DNA of 64,000 bases from the NCBI GenBank assembly GCA_034231615.1, contig CM067306.1, positions 37,417,571-37,481,570 on the forward strand. Reading direction: 5' to 3'. Shown here one piece after another: positions 43,185 through 53,475 of the stretch; positions within the stretch are counted from its first letter, which is position 1, and the number at the start of each line of letters is the position of its first letter. Under the pieces are notes generated by a model. It made no database searches. It saw nothing but the letters and a program-made list of their open reading frames with translations, and had not been told where the DNA came from. This stretch comes from Meghimatium bilineatum. Its lineage: Eukaryota > Mollusca > Gastropoda > Stylommatophora > Philomycidae. Position numbers and translations under genes: made by a program.

Positions 43185-43375
43185 AAAAGGAGGTCAGAGG
43201 AAAATATGGATTAATAATATTAAAGAATGGACAGGGTTAAGATTCTCCATACTCAAACAAAGAACTGACCACAGAGAGGCATGACGAAATGTGTGTGTTG
43301 ATGATTCCAGAGTGACACCCTTGCGAAGGGTTATAATTCTGAAGGGTTATGGGTTTGTTGTTGTTGTAGACTTTC
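43185..43375 (+). mobile_element. LINE C-terminus, TTG-tailed
   Basis: RGGQRKIWINNIKEWTGLRF, then DHREA and DDSRVTPLRRVIILKGYG, followed by a TTTGTTGTTGTTGTAGAC tail. The NNIKEWTG motif and the GTGACACCC just before the end relate it to the TTATTA-tailed family. Confidence 0.65.
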
Positions 43376-43409
43376 ACGAGATTATGTGTTAACATACACA
43401 ATGATTGAC

Positions 43410-44163
43410 ATTCCTGTTATATACACACGCAGAAGGTAGAATTTCATTAACATGTCTGCTATATACACACGCAGAAGGTAGAATTTGATTAACATGTCTG
43501 CTATATAGACACGCAGAAGGTAGAATTTAATTAACATGTCTGCTATATACACACGCAGAAGGTAGAATTTCATTAACATGTCTGCTATATACACACACGC
43601 AGAAGGTAGAATTTCATTAACATGTCTGCTATATACACACACGCAGAAGGTAGAATTTCATTAACATGTCTGCTATATACACACGCAGAAGGTAGAATTT
43701 CATTAACATGTCTGCTATATACACACGCAGAAGGTAGAATTTGATTAACATGTCTGCTATATACACACGCAGAAGGTAGAATTTCATTAACATGTCTGCT
43801 ATATACACACGCAGAAGGTAGAATTTGATTAACATGTCTGCTATATACACACGCAGAAGGTAGAATTTCATTAACATGTCTGCTATATACACACGCAGAA
43901 GGTAGAATTTCATTAACATGTCTGCTATATACACACACGCAGAAGGTAGAATTTCATTAACATGTCTGCTATATACACACACGCAGAAGGTAGAATTTGA
44001 TTAACATGTCTGCTATATACACACGCAGAAGGTAGAATTTGATTAACATGTCTGCTATATACACACGCAGAACGTAGAATTTGATTAACATGTCTGCTAT
44101 ATACACACGCAGAACGTAGAATTTGATTAACATGTCTGCTTTATACACACGCAGAACGTAGAA
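43410..44163. repeat. 42-bp minisatellite, about 18 copies
   Basis: The unit holds GAAGGTAGAATTTCATTAAC then ATGTCTGCTATATACACACG and CA. Some units have one extra AC (44 bp), and TTTCATT alternates with TTTGATT. Confidence 0.97.
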
Positions 44164-44274
44164 TTCTATCGTTTTGGTGGTTTCTTGTCAAATCATAACA
44201 TATAGCGGAGTGTTGATCTATTCTAAGTATGAAACATTCAACTTCAGAATGCTTTTTACGTTACTTGGACCCTA

Positions 44275-44362
44275 CACGATGGGACAGCTGATATCACCCT
44301 AAAACTTCATTAGTCACTTCTCACGACATGCTTGGCAGATACGCTATTCTTTTCTCTTGAGA
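44275..44362 (-). mobile_element. GAAG-tailed SINE, diverged middle fragment
   Basis: GATGGGACAGCTGATATCAC, then CATTAGTCACTTCTCACGAC and ATGCTTGGCAGATACGCTAT. This follows the order of the SINE middle on the minus strand. Confidence 0.6.
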
Positions 44363-44419
44363 TGGAGGTCGCCGCCATGGCAAGGTTGAATATGATATAG
44401 AAAAGTAAGAATAGTATTA

Positions 44420-44850
44420 CAGTAAAGATCAATCTATTCAGATCTGCTAGTGTTAAGTATAGATTAATACAGACGTGAATGTTGGACACTCAATGCGGAT
44501 ACGGAAAAACGGAGCAGAATTGTGAACACAAGTGTTACAAAAGTTTGTTAAGAATCAGTAATATAGAACACAAGACAGCTATATTTGCTCGGCAGCAAAT
44601 AAACAAACTGGCAGGTTATCAAGAACCACATTGACAGTGGTGAAATATATACACTTGTTTGGTTTGGACATTTAATGAGATATTACTCACTTTCTAAAAT
44701 TATTTTGCAAGGAAAAGGCGAGGGTGGAAAGAGAATGGGAGGTAGGAAAAGAAAATTATTGATTAATAACATCAAGGAATGGTTTGCAAATGCTTTTTCT
44801 GAGCTGAATTCTCAAGTTTGGCACCCCCGAGACCTTGACGAGTTATGGGT
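44420..44850 (+). mobile_element. LINE thumb and C-terminal relic
   Basis: Pieces in order: RECWTLNADTEK-like, SVIEHKTAIFARQQINKLAG-like, LVWFGHLMRYYSLSKIILQG, GGRKRKLLINNIKEWFANAF. The WFGHLMR and NNIKEW motifs are typical of LINE C-termini. An open frame of about 60 codons remains from 44675. Confidence 0.65.
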
Positions 44851-45049
44851 CTTATTAATATCAATATTATTTTATCCCCGATCGAGCAACGGCAACTTAA
44901 GGTCAGCGTATTCGCTGGTACTTAAGCTAATTTTCAATCAGTGTGTTTGTGTGTGTGTGGAGGGAAGTGTTAGTAACATTAACTTGGCGAACCCGGGTTT
45001 TCCCAAGAGGCATATTTTGTTAGCATGTGAATACAATCTTAAAGTATTC

Positions 45050-45175
45050 GCCACAGAGCTAACTTCCTCGACTGTTATTGTGTTCCCTACAGATCTAGAT
45101 TCCTTGACTGTGTTCCCTACAAATCTAGATTTCTCGACTGTTACTATGTTCCCTACAGATCTAACTTCCTCGCCT
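45050..45175. repeat. short degenerate array, 33-36-bp unit
   Basis: Four copies of GTTCCCTACAGATCTA with TCCTCGACTGTTA. The flanks 44851-45049 and 45176-45454 show no other feature except a GTGTGT run near 44940. Confidence 0.8.
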
Positions 45176-45454
45176 GATACTGTGGGAAGTAGGACAGCTA
45201 CTTCTTCAAGTGACATATTTTCACAATGTGCTTCGTTGTGAATGCTCTCGCCCATGTGGCAACCATGGCCTGGACTTCTAGATCATGATGCAAATAATAC
45301 AACCGATGTCTTCTCTCCAGACATGCCGCGGGAGGTGACTAAGACAAGTAATGGGATATACTGGCAACCTGTCACTTGTAAAAAATCAGCGTCACATCTG
45401 TCTCACTTTCTAGCTTTTGTTCTCTATAACAAAATATACATGGATGATGAAAAG

Positions 45455-46410
45455 ATGCATGCCAGATGTGGCATTGCACATGTATCGTTTTGTGTTAGAC
45501 TCCTTCCTATGTGACGGTGAATGCTAGATGTGACATTGCACATGTATCGTTTTGTGTTAGACTCCTTCCTATGTGAATTTGAATGCTAGATGTGAGATTG
45601 CACATGTATCGTTGTGTGTTAGACTCCTTCCTATGTGACGGTGAATGCTAGATGTGACATTGCACATGTATCGTTGTGTGTTAGACTCTTTCCTTTGTGA
45701 CGGTGAATGCTAGATGTGACATTGCACATGTATCGTTTTGTGTTAGACTCCTTCCTATGTGACGATGAATGCTAGATGTGACATTGCACATGTATCTTTT
45801 TGTGTTAGACTCCTTCCTATGTGACGGTGAATGCTAGATGTGACATTGCACATGTATCGTTTTGTGTTAGACTCCTTCCTATGTGAATTTAAATGCTAGA
45901 TGTGAGATTGCACATGTATCGTTTTGTGTTAGACTCCTTCCTATGTGACAGTGAATGCCAGATGTGACATTGCACATGTATCGTTGTGTGTTAGACTCTT
46001 TCCTATGTGACGGTGAATGCTAGATGTGACATTGCACATGTATCGTTTTGTGTTAGACTCCTTCCTATGTGACGGTGAATGCTAGATGTGACATTGCACA
46101 TGTATCGTTTTGTGTTAGACTCCTTCCTATGTGAATTTGAATGCTAGATGTGAGATTGCACATGTATCGTTGTGTGTTAGACTCCTTCCTATGTGACGGT
46201 GAATGCTAGATGTGACATTGCACATGTATCGTTTTGTGTTAGACTCCTTCCTATGTGACGGTGAATGCTAGATGTGACATTGCACATGTATCGTTTTGTG
46301 TTAGACTCATTCCTATGTGACGGTGAATGCTAGATGTGAAATTGCACATGTATCGTTTTGTGTTAGACTCCTTCCTATGTGACGGTGAATGCTAGATGTG
46401 ACATTGCTGC
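45455..46410. repeat. 62-bp minisatellite, about 15 copies
   Basis: The unit holds GATGTGACATTGCACATGTA, TCGTTTTGTGTTAGACTCCT and TCCTATGTGACGGTGAATGC plus TA. Units with AATTTGAATGC or AATTTAAATGC plus GATGTGAGATTG recur as a linked variant about every five units. Confidence 0.97.
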
Positions 46411-47079
46411 GCATGGATTAACACATCGGACAGAAGAATATTTAGATATTTAAACTAGATGTGTCTGTGCTTCTGGTTGGAAGTAGTAATCCTGAAATAA
46501 CGGCTCAATGGAATGCTTCTCTTCGGGGACTAAACAGACATAAACCACCTTACCGTAAACCACCTTACCGTAAACCACCTTGCCCATCTATGCTTTTGAG
46601 ACCATATCTGTGTCCAGATGTCGCCTCAGTTATTAAACTGCATAGAACCCGTGAGTTCGTCAGAAAGGCTATGGGTTAAGAGCCACTTGCTCACAGCTAA
46701 AGAGATTACTTAATCATCATTATCATCACAATAATCATCTAATCTCAGGATTCATGGCGAGTTTATTTGTGACTAATAAGAAGATTTTCAAATACTCAGA
46801 GATATCTCTTGGCCATCATTGTCTTGATCAATCATCTGAGCGTCGGGGAAGAATAAGGGATACACGGCAGTATAGATTTATAATTTTTGTAAAAACTAGT
46901 CAGGAGTAGCCCAAGCTTAGCCACACTCAAACAGGGACCTGAAAATACAGACATATTAGGAATTGTGCATTCATATTGCTATAGTGGAATCATTTACGAT
47001 CCTGAGATGTTATGTGTTTTGATTATCATGATAATCGGTAATTTCTTCCTGTTACCATAAGCCTTTACAAACATTACAG
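46411..47079. other. no gene seen
   Basis: Contains a short repeat (ACCTTACCGTAAACC, about three copies, near 46540). No coding or element signal was identified. Confidence 0.45.
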
Positions 47080-47510
47080 AAAGATAGTGACATGTGAGAT
47101 GAAATGCTTGAGGAAAGCTGCCGGGGTCACCAGGCTTGACAGATTGCGAAATGAATATATCAGGGAAAGAATAGCTATAATATCTTGTACAGATTACATA
47201 GAGAGAACAGATCAAGTGATTTGGCCACATTATGAGAATGCATCACGAAAAGTTGCCTGTACAAGCATATAACCAAATGAGATCAGGGTACAAAGCCAGA
47301 GGAAGACCACGGAAAGGATGTATAGAAAATGTCAGGGACATTCTGTACAGACACGGTCATAGCACTGCCGAAGCTACACATCTGGCTTTAGAACGCAAGC
47401 TCGAGATCCAATCACTCCTACGCTAAACGGCAAGAGTGTATCACAATCCACCTGGGGAAAGAATATAGACAATAGACAATAGACAATAGACAATAGACAA
47501 TAGACCATAA
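47080..47510 (+). mobile_element. LINE C-terminus, ATAGACA-tailed family, copy 2
   Basis: Open pieces MTCEMKCLRKAAGVTRLDRL, RNEYIRERIAI, then MRMHHEKLPVQAYNQMRSGY, ARGRPRKGCIENVRDILYRH, STAEATHLALERKLE. The 3' end is CAATAGACAATAGACAATAG repeated (about 47465-47507). It extends about 135 bp further 5' than the copy at 86-350 and so supplies the WPHYEN (WFGHYE-like) junction missing there. One frame change near 47230. Confidence 0.78.
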
Positions 47511-47534
47511 GCCATGTATTCGAGTACTAGGAGA

Positions 47535-47765
47535 TAATGAGATAATATGTGGCTCTGTGGCTACGTTGAACAATGCGCGTGTGCGGGGGCCAAGGTACCA
47601 GGTTCGAATCCTGTCGCAGACAATTGCGCATCCGTACCGTTCAGAAATCTTTTGCAAACTACTGAAAGTATTTATATTGCCTAGAAAATCACTACAGTCA
47701 AAGTAATATTCGCTTGATGGCTATGTCCTTGAGTAGGGTATGCTACCAGTTTAATGAGATAAATC
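47535..47765 (+). mobile_element. tRNA-like SINE (family E), copy 2
   Basis: A-box-like GTGGCTCTGTGGCTACGTTG, B-box CAGGTTCGAATCCTGTCGCA, then the same body as 33140-33420 (TTGCCTAGAAAATCACTAC, GATGGCTATGTCCTTGAG). The tRNA-like head lacks a plausible anticodon arm and acceptor stem. Confidence 0.72.
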
Positions 47766-47789
47766 TTCAGGTCATGGAACAGCTTAACG

Positions 47790-48000
47790 AACTAGAGTTA
47801 TGAGGGCTGGGGTAATAGAGTGAACAACCTAATGTACTGGAGTAATGATGGCTGGGGTAACAGAGTGAACAACCCAAGGTACTGGAGTAATGATGGCTGG
47901 GGTAACAGAGTGAACAACCTAACGTACAGGAGTAATGAGGGCTGGGGTAAAAGAGTGAACAACCCAAGGTACTGGAGTAATGAGAGATGCGGCAACACAT
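47790..48000. repeat. 45-bp minisatellite, about 5 copies
   Basis: The unit holds TAATGATGGCTGGGGTAACA, GAGTGAACAACCCAAGGTAC and TGGAG. Confidence 0.93.
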
Positions 48001-49094
48001 GGCATTATAATGAAAACACGGAAATACGAGGTATGTAAAAAGTGTGCCAAATATTTAAGTACACAACATACTAGCAACCATAAAAACAGACGACGTTTCG
48101 ATAAAAAATTATTTATCATAACAAAAGCAAATAAAATGATTAATTACTCAGAGACACATAGTAAAATGGAGAAGGGATGGACGTTTTGGGGGTGGGGGGG
48201 GTTGATAATGAAGGATAAATAATAAGGAGAAGAAACTTAAATTTAATTACTTTTTGTCTCAAGCTGTAATGTTTCTTTATATGACAAACAACTCTTTTAT
48301 TATCATTTCGGTTAAGAACCTCTCTTTTCCCACTTTCAATGTTCGTGACACTTCTGGAATTATCAAGCTCGCTGTCCTTGGTATTCAGAGAATCCTTATG
48401 TAGCATTTCATAATAGCTACAGTAAAAGAAAATAAGACGAGAAAAGAGGCTAAAATGACATGAAAATCTCTCAAAGAAAATAGATTCTGGAATATGGCGT
48501 GATAATCTTAGTGTGCCGGAAAATGGTCTCTGGAGAGCCCCTTGATATGATTTTAGCAAACACTCCAGAAATGTATTTGCTATAAATTCTGTTACGTGTA
48601 CGATCGTAAGAAGTCTTGCATGACATTGTGACCTAGTGATGCTGTCAGTGAATGCAAAGCAAACAGGGACTTGATGAGAAGAAAGGACACATGGAAGTAT
48701 GTTTCCTTTTAATGAACAAAAGTATTGATTTGAAGAATAACTAGAATAAGCCTGACCGTGTTATCATAGAAATTTCATTCTTCTGGGTAAATCATTGAGA
48801 TCAAATTATTACATATATAGTACGGTAAGCCGTCTTCTCATTAATATTGAACTTCAGTTAATCCTGATGCACACTGGGGGGATATAGAACGCTGAGAGGA
48901 ATGGAAAGTAAACTTATTAAGTTTACATCTTCCATTATGAAAGAAGTAAGATCACTTTCCAAGAAATCTGACAATGACGTTCTAGTCACATAGATTCAGA
49001 AGTCCAGGCTGTGAATAGTGATAATTCCTCAGATGGAGATATTAGTGTCTACACTGATGAGTTAGTGGTTCCAGGGCCGGATTTAGACTTCATG
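48001..49094. other. no gene seen; a CGTTTCGAT motif at 48092
   Basis: Mostly AT-rich sequence. ACGACGTTTCGATAAAAAAT near 48088 resembles the R repeat motif, but the surroundings do not align well. Confidence 0.4.
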
Positions 49095-49350
49095 GGGCCT
49101 TAAGCTATTTGAGATATGGGACCCTAAGCTATTTGAGATATGGGGCCCTAAGCTATTTGAGATATGGGGGCCTAAGCTATTTGAGATATGGGGCCCTAAG
49201 CTATTTGAGATATGGGGTCCTAATCCTAAGCTATTTGAGATATGGGGCCCTAAGCTATTTGAGATATGGGGGCCTAAGCTATTTCAGATATGGGGCCCTA
49301 AGCTATTTGAGATATGGGGCCCTAAGCTATTTGAGATATGGGGCCCTTTA
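49095..49350. repeat. 24-bp minisatellite, about 10 copies
   Basis: GGGGCCCTAAGCTATTTGAG plus ATAT, with GGGGGCC and TCCTAATCC variants. Confidence 0.96.
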
Positions 49351-49639
49351 ACGATTAAGAATATATAGATAGTGAAATTAAAAAATTGGGGGGGGCAAGA
49401 CTGGGGGCTCTAAGCTATAGGTTGTTTAGCTTATACGTAAATCCGGTACTGAGTGGCTCAACACGTGCGCAGTGCTTGTGCACTCACGGCTCTAAGCAGA
49501 AGGAAGTATATAAGAGACGAAAGTGTTGCTTCCTATACAATCACTAGTAGTTTGATGATGGAGGTAATGGCAGTGACCAAAGTAATGATATGACTAGAGT
49601 CTCACAAAGTGATATGGATGTGTATTTTCTTACTCATTC

Positions 49640-49990
49640 TATGAGCATGCTTGCCTAAGATTCAGTTAGTCTATCTATGCCGTCAGTTCTATGCTCTCTG
49701 CTGGAAAGTTACCATAATTTTCGTGCCTGGACACTTGGGTGTTATAGAACTTGAAAGTGCAGACAGACTTGCGGGTGTGGTCACAGTGACTAATGGTAGT
49801 TTAATATACCGTGTTGATATTTTGAATGTAATGAAGGCCGGTTGGAACATTATGTGGTGTATTTCTTCTTCCATATCTATTGCTAGAATACAGGGCAAGG
49901 GAGTGAAGCGTGTTTTTTTAACAAGAAGCAAACGGTATATAGAAATCACAAGAAGAGTTATCAATACAGAACCGGAACAATATATTAACT
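49640..49990 (+). mobile_element. RNase-H-bearing (I/Nimb-like) LINE fragment
   Basis: RQFYALCWKVTIIFVPGHLG with VIELESADRLAG is the RNase H end motif WxPGHxGVxGNExADRLA with the GNE part altered. It is followed by NGSLIYRVDILNVMKAGW and KRYIEITRRVINTEPEQY, as in the family to which 23098-24400 also belongs (AVNQHRTRTIS). One frame of 113 codons is open. It is truncated at the 5' side. Confidence 0.75.
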
Positions 49991-50165
49991 AGTGTTTGAA
50001 TTAAGAAGACGAGGTTGCCAGAAGACAAGGCTGGATAATATCACGGACTGGACAACGTGTGAAGTTTCCAAACTCAACAGGATGGTAGAGGATAGATATG
50101 TGGGTAGGTCTTTTTATATCACATGTCTCAATGTGACATCCCTACGACCGGAACGAGTTGTCGGT
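49991..50165 (+). mobile_element. LINE C-terminus, TTATTA-tailed family
   Basis: Frame LRRRGCQKTRLDNITDWTTC, EVSKLNRMVEDRYVGRSF, then LNVTSLRPERVVG and TTTTATTATTATTGTATT. The same end on the minus strand is seen at 62763-62965 (GTGACAAACCCATGAACGTG, GTTATCGGTTATATTATTAT). Its last 61 bp are amplified downstream. Confidence 0.75.
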
Positions 50166-50495
50166 TTTATTATTATTGTATTAAATATTCAATGTGACAT
50201 CCCTACGACCGGGACGAGTTGTCGGTTTTATTATTATTGTATTAAATATTCAATGTGACATCCCTACGACCGGGACGAGTTGTCGGTTTTATTATTATTG
50301 TATTAAATATTCAATGTGACATCCCTACGACCGGGACGAGTTGTCGGTTTTATTATTATTGTATTAAATATTCAATGTGACATCCCTACGACCGGGACGA
50401 GTTGTCGGTTTTATTATTATTGTATTAAATATTCAATGTGACATCCCTACGACCGGGACGAGTTGTGGGTTTTATTATTATTGTATTAAATACCA
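50130..50495. repeat. 61-bp minisatellite, 6 copies, made from a LINE 3' end
   Basis: The unit holds AATGTGACATCCCTACGACC, GGGACGAGTTGTCGGTTTTA and TTATTATTGTATTAAATATT plus C. The first unit is the natural 3' end of the LINE at 49991. Later units are nearly identical, so the amplification is recent. Confidence 0.97.
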
Positions 50496-50657
50496 ATGTT
50501 GTCTATCTGTTCATTATTTCTATTTATGATTTTTGAAACACATTTCCTGAGTGTTTCTAGTTACTAAAAGTCATTCATCAAGAACACATTATTCTGAAGT
50601 TGTGTTTGTTCTATAAACTTGACTGTGTTTTACAACTCATACATAGGTCCGTATAGG

Positions 50658-50925
50658 TAGATCCAGGAATAGGGTAATAAAGTTTTGATAATAACGAATA
50701 ACACACATAATGACACACACAAATCGGCGTTTCGACCAAAACGCCTTTATCAAGACAGACAATTGAAGTCTTGAATAATTGAACTCAATTGTCTGTCTTG
50801 ATATGGGCCTTTTGGTCGAAACGCCGATTTGTGTGTGTCATTATGTGTGTTATTCAGTATTAGCAAAACTTTATTACCCTATTTCTGAATCTACCTGTTG
50901 GATTTCAGTTTTGCGCAGTAAGTAC
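50658..50925. mobile_element. foldback (long inverted repeat) element
   Basis: The left arm 50658-50766 and right arm 50793-50895 are reverse complements with few differences. Both contain AATCGGCGTTTCGACCAAAA or its complement and the TAATGACACACAC stretch, around a spacer of about 26 bp. The flanks ACATAGGTCCGTATAG (50642-50657) and ACATAGGTCAGTATAG (50926-50941) look like a 16-bp target duplication. Each arm contains the stem GGCGTTT...AAACGCC. It has no coding capacity. Confidence 0.75.
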
Positions 50926-50941
50926 ACATAGGTCAGTATAG

Positions 50942-51544
50942 TTCTTTTTCCACTATTGTCACTCTGGGCCAGTGTATTTGCCTCAGAATTTCATATTCCA
51001 GGCATTCCTGAAGAATATGTTCTGCATTTTATCAAGACTATTTTATAAAACACGATGAGTAAACAACAGCACTTACTACGATTACACAACAATGTCAAAA
51101 ATATCACAGATCATTTTCCTGTTTCTGGTGTGAGATCAGGACATTTTCCGATATTTTGGCTATTTATATCTATTTCCTGCATGCAATGGGACATTTTTCC
51201 ATAATTTTTTTTCATACCAAAAAGACATCAAAAACCTAGTTGCCTGCTACCCAGATAAGAGTGTGTATTGAATACCTGTCCATAATTATGTCAACAATTT
51301 TTGCCAACTTTCTAGAACACCCCCCCCCCCGCCTCCTCCCGTTGTAAAAAATTGCCATGAATTCGGGAACTTCAAATTACTTTACATCGTTCCTATTTCC
51401 ATCACCGTTCTCATTTCTTTCAATTAAAAAAGTGCAGGGAGATTGTAGAAAGAACTACATTCCAACATAACCTAATGGGATTAATGTCTTTGCAACTCAC
51501 GACCAAGCGATTTGGATTCTATAGCACGTTTCACTAGCTTTCCA
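50942..51544. other. no gene seen; poly-C run
   Basis: AT-rich with a run of C near 51318-51330. Nothing else was recognised. Confidence 0.5.
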
Positions 51545-51556
51545 TAATTTCAGAAT

Positions 51557-51840
51557 CTTCTTCTTCTTCATCTGTGTTCGCGCTCAAACTCCTGCAGATT
51601 AGCAGGACGTAGTCCGGAAAACGGAATGCGTTGTGTCATGGTTTACAGCATTGCTGCGATACCTGCGCCTTTCGGCCTGACACATACGACTTCAGCATGG
51701 CTTTGGGTCACTGACCCTATATGGAATGGGACAGCCAACTCCATCCTATAACCTCCTTAGTCACCTTTTACGACATTCCTGGAAGGTAAACAGTGTTGCT
51801 ATTCTTTGCTCCCCTTTCGGGCCCCGACAACACACGGGCG
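51557..51840 (-). mobile_element. GAAG-tailed SINE, complete, with target duplication
   Basis: The minus-strand 5' end CGCCCGTGTGTTGTCGGGGC lies at 51840 and the tail CTTCTTCTTCT-complement at 51557. All blocks are present. The 12-bp direct repeats TAATTTCAGAAT (51545-51556 and 51841-51852) mark a clean insertion. This is a good reference copy for the family. Confidence 0.96.
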
Positions 51841-51962
51841 TAATTTCAGAATGATATATCTCATAAAATATATAACATATTTAATCAAAATTGTGTGTGT
51901 GAATTAGAAATGGTATAATTTAACAAGCAGTTAAATTTTTCATTAAAATGCAGTCATTGGTT

Positions 51963-52239
51963 TTTCTTCTTCTTCGTTCATTCTCAAACTCCTGCAGATT
52001 AGCAGGATGTAGTCCGGAGAACGGAATGCGTTGTGTCATGGTTTGCAGCATTGCTGAGATATCTGCTCCTTTCGGCTGACACATCCGACTTAAGCGTGGC
52101 GTTGGGTCACTGACCCTATATGGGATGGGACAGCCAACTCCATCCCATAACCTCCTTAGTCGCCTTTTATGACATGCGTGGAAGGTAAATAGTGGTGCTA
52201 TTCTTTGCTCCCCTTTCGGGCCCCGGCAACACACGGGCG
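51963..52239 (-). mobile_element. GAAG-tailed SINE, complete, with target duplication
   Basis: Same orientation as its neighbour. The 5' end CGCCCGTGTGTTGCCGGGGC lies at 52239. The 11-bp duplication AGTCATTGGTT flanks it (51952-51962 and 52240-52250). Confidence 0.96.
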
Positions 52240-52338
52240 AGTCATTGGTTGTAATTTTGTTCATCTGCGAAAATATATCGAAAGTCTACTTGTCAGTACA
52301 ATCTCACACACAAATTTGAAGATGTTTACAGTCAGTTA

Positions 52339-52598
52339 GGGAGCTGTGTTAGTGCAGTGGTTAGCGCACTGGCTTCGTATATGAGTTGTCCTGGGTTCAT
52401 TTCCCAGTTGAGACGGAAATGGGTTCTGGGTCGACCCAGTCTTAAATGGGTACCGGATTAATCTTCGGGAAGTAAAGACTGCGAGGGAGAGGAGATGGCT
52501 ACCGCCCTCATTTGCAGAGCCTCTGAAATGTGAGATCGCTAACATTTCACACCCCTACGGCATTAATAAACGCTATGGGTTACTTTTTTTTACTTACT
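52339..52598 (+). mobile_element. tRNA-headed SINE (family T), copy 2, complete
   Basis: GGGAGCTGTGTTAGTGCAGT starts a tRNA-like head with A box TTAGTGCAGTGGTTAGCGC (from 52349) and B box GGGTTCATTTCCC (from 52393). The body holds GGGTACCGGATTAATCTTCG, AAGTAAAGACTGCGAGGGAG and CGCCCTCATTTGCAGAGCCT. It ends CATTAATAAACGC with a T-rich tail. Flanks ACAGTCAGTTA (52328-52338) and ACAGTCAATTA (52599-52609) are a target duplication with one difference. Confidence 0.93.
52349..52405 (+). promoter_or_regulatory. RNA polymerase III A and B boxes of SINE T
   Basis: The A box (TTAGTGCAGTGG) and B box (GGTTCATTTCCC) sit about 45 bp apart, the spacing of a tRNA internal promoter. One B-box position departs from GGTTCGANTCC, so activity is uncertain. 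Confidence 0.7.
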
Positions 52599-52992
52599 AC
52601 AGTCAATTATAATATTGATATAATATATTCTTTCTCAATAAACTATGTGGTATCCGAGAACCACATATTGTTATGTGCACATATCCAGATTTAAATGCAT
52701 ATTTTATATTAATGTGTTGTAATATCTTCACGTGAGTAAATGTTTATGTCAATATATGCATATATCTTTATGTGGGCGAATGTTTATGTTAATGCATGCA
52801 TGTATTTATATTTGTGTGAGCAAATGTTTATGTGAATGCAAGTATGTTTGTATGATTGCATGATAGCAATAAGGCCAAACATTATCGTGTAACATACTTT
52901 GAACTGTAACAATTACAAAAAATGTAAACTCTTATGTCTTATTTTGGGTGCGTTCTCAAACTCATACAGATATATATATCAAAAGTCTAGAC
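52599..52992. repeat. AT-rich stretch with a loose 40-bp repeat
   Basis: TGTTTATGTNAATGCATGCA with TATCTTTATGTG recurs about four times in 52700-52850. GTGCGTTCTCAAACTCATAC near 52948 resembles the 3' end of the GAAG SINE on the minus strand. Confidence 0.5.
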
Positions 52993-53153
52993 CAGGGGTC
53001 GGCAACTTTTTGCTAACTGTGTGCCAACTTAAGGTTTCAAATTATTCAGAGTGCCAACATCACATATCAAGAAGAATGTGAAGAGTATGCGTGCCATTTG
53101 AAATTGCTTGGCGTACCAAGTGGGACACGCATGCCATAGGTTGCCGACCCTTG
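52993..53153. mobile_element. short hAT transposon (MITE)
   Basis: Ends CAGGGGTCGGCAACTT and AGGTTGCCGACCCTTG are inverted repeats with one or two differences. Flanks GTCTAGAC (52985-52992) and GTCTACAC (53154-53161) form an 8-bp duplication with one mismatch. It is 161 bp with no coding capacity. The termini differ from the 4758-5166 element only at a few positions, so both may have used a related transposase. Confidence 0.92.
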
Positions 53154-53235
53154 GTCTACACATCAAAAACCTAGTTTCCTGCTACCCAGAGAGTGTGTAT
53201 TGACTGCCTGCCCGTAAATTATGTCAAGAATTTTT

Positions 53236-53475
53236 GCCCAGAGGACTAGTCCAGAGAGCGGAATGCGTTGTGTCCTGATTTATAGCTTTACTACAATATC
53301 TACGTCTTTCGGCCTAACACATCCGACTTCAACATGGCTTCTGTGTCACTTTAGCCCTCTATGGAATAGGACAGCTAACTTCACCATAAACACTCTTTAG
53401 TCGCTTCCTACGACTTTCGTGGCAGGTAAACCATTGCTATTCTTTGCTCCCCTCATGGCCCAGTACTACACAGTG
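53236..53475 (-). mobile_element. GAAG-tailed SINE, diverged, 5' end expanded
   Basis: AGTCCAGAGAGCGGAATGCG, then CTTTCGGCCTAACACATCCG, TTTAGTCGCTTCCTACGACT and GTAAACCATTGCTATTCTTT. The 3' tail is missing. Its 5' end passes without a break into the 56-bp array. Confidence 0.85.

Noticed and set aside
47535-47620. Possible functional tRNA gene
   Set aside because: A B box is clear, but the acceptor stem and anticodon arm do not form, and a second copy with the same non-tRNA body at 33.1 kb shows it is a SINE.
52339-52420. Possible functional tRNA gene with good A and B boxes
   Set aside because: The head is followed by the same 180-bp body in three copies, each with target duplications, so it is a SINE.
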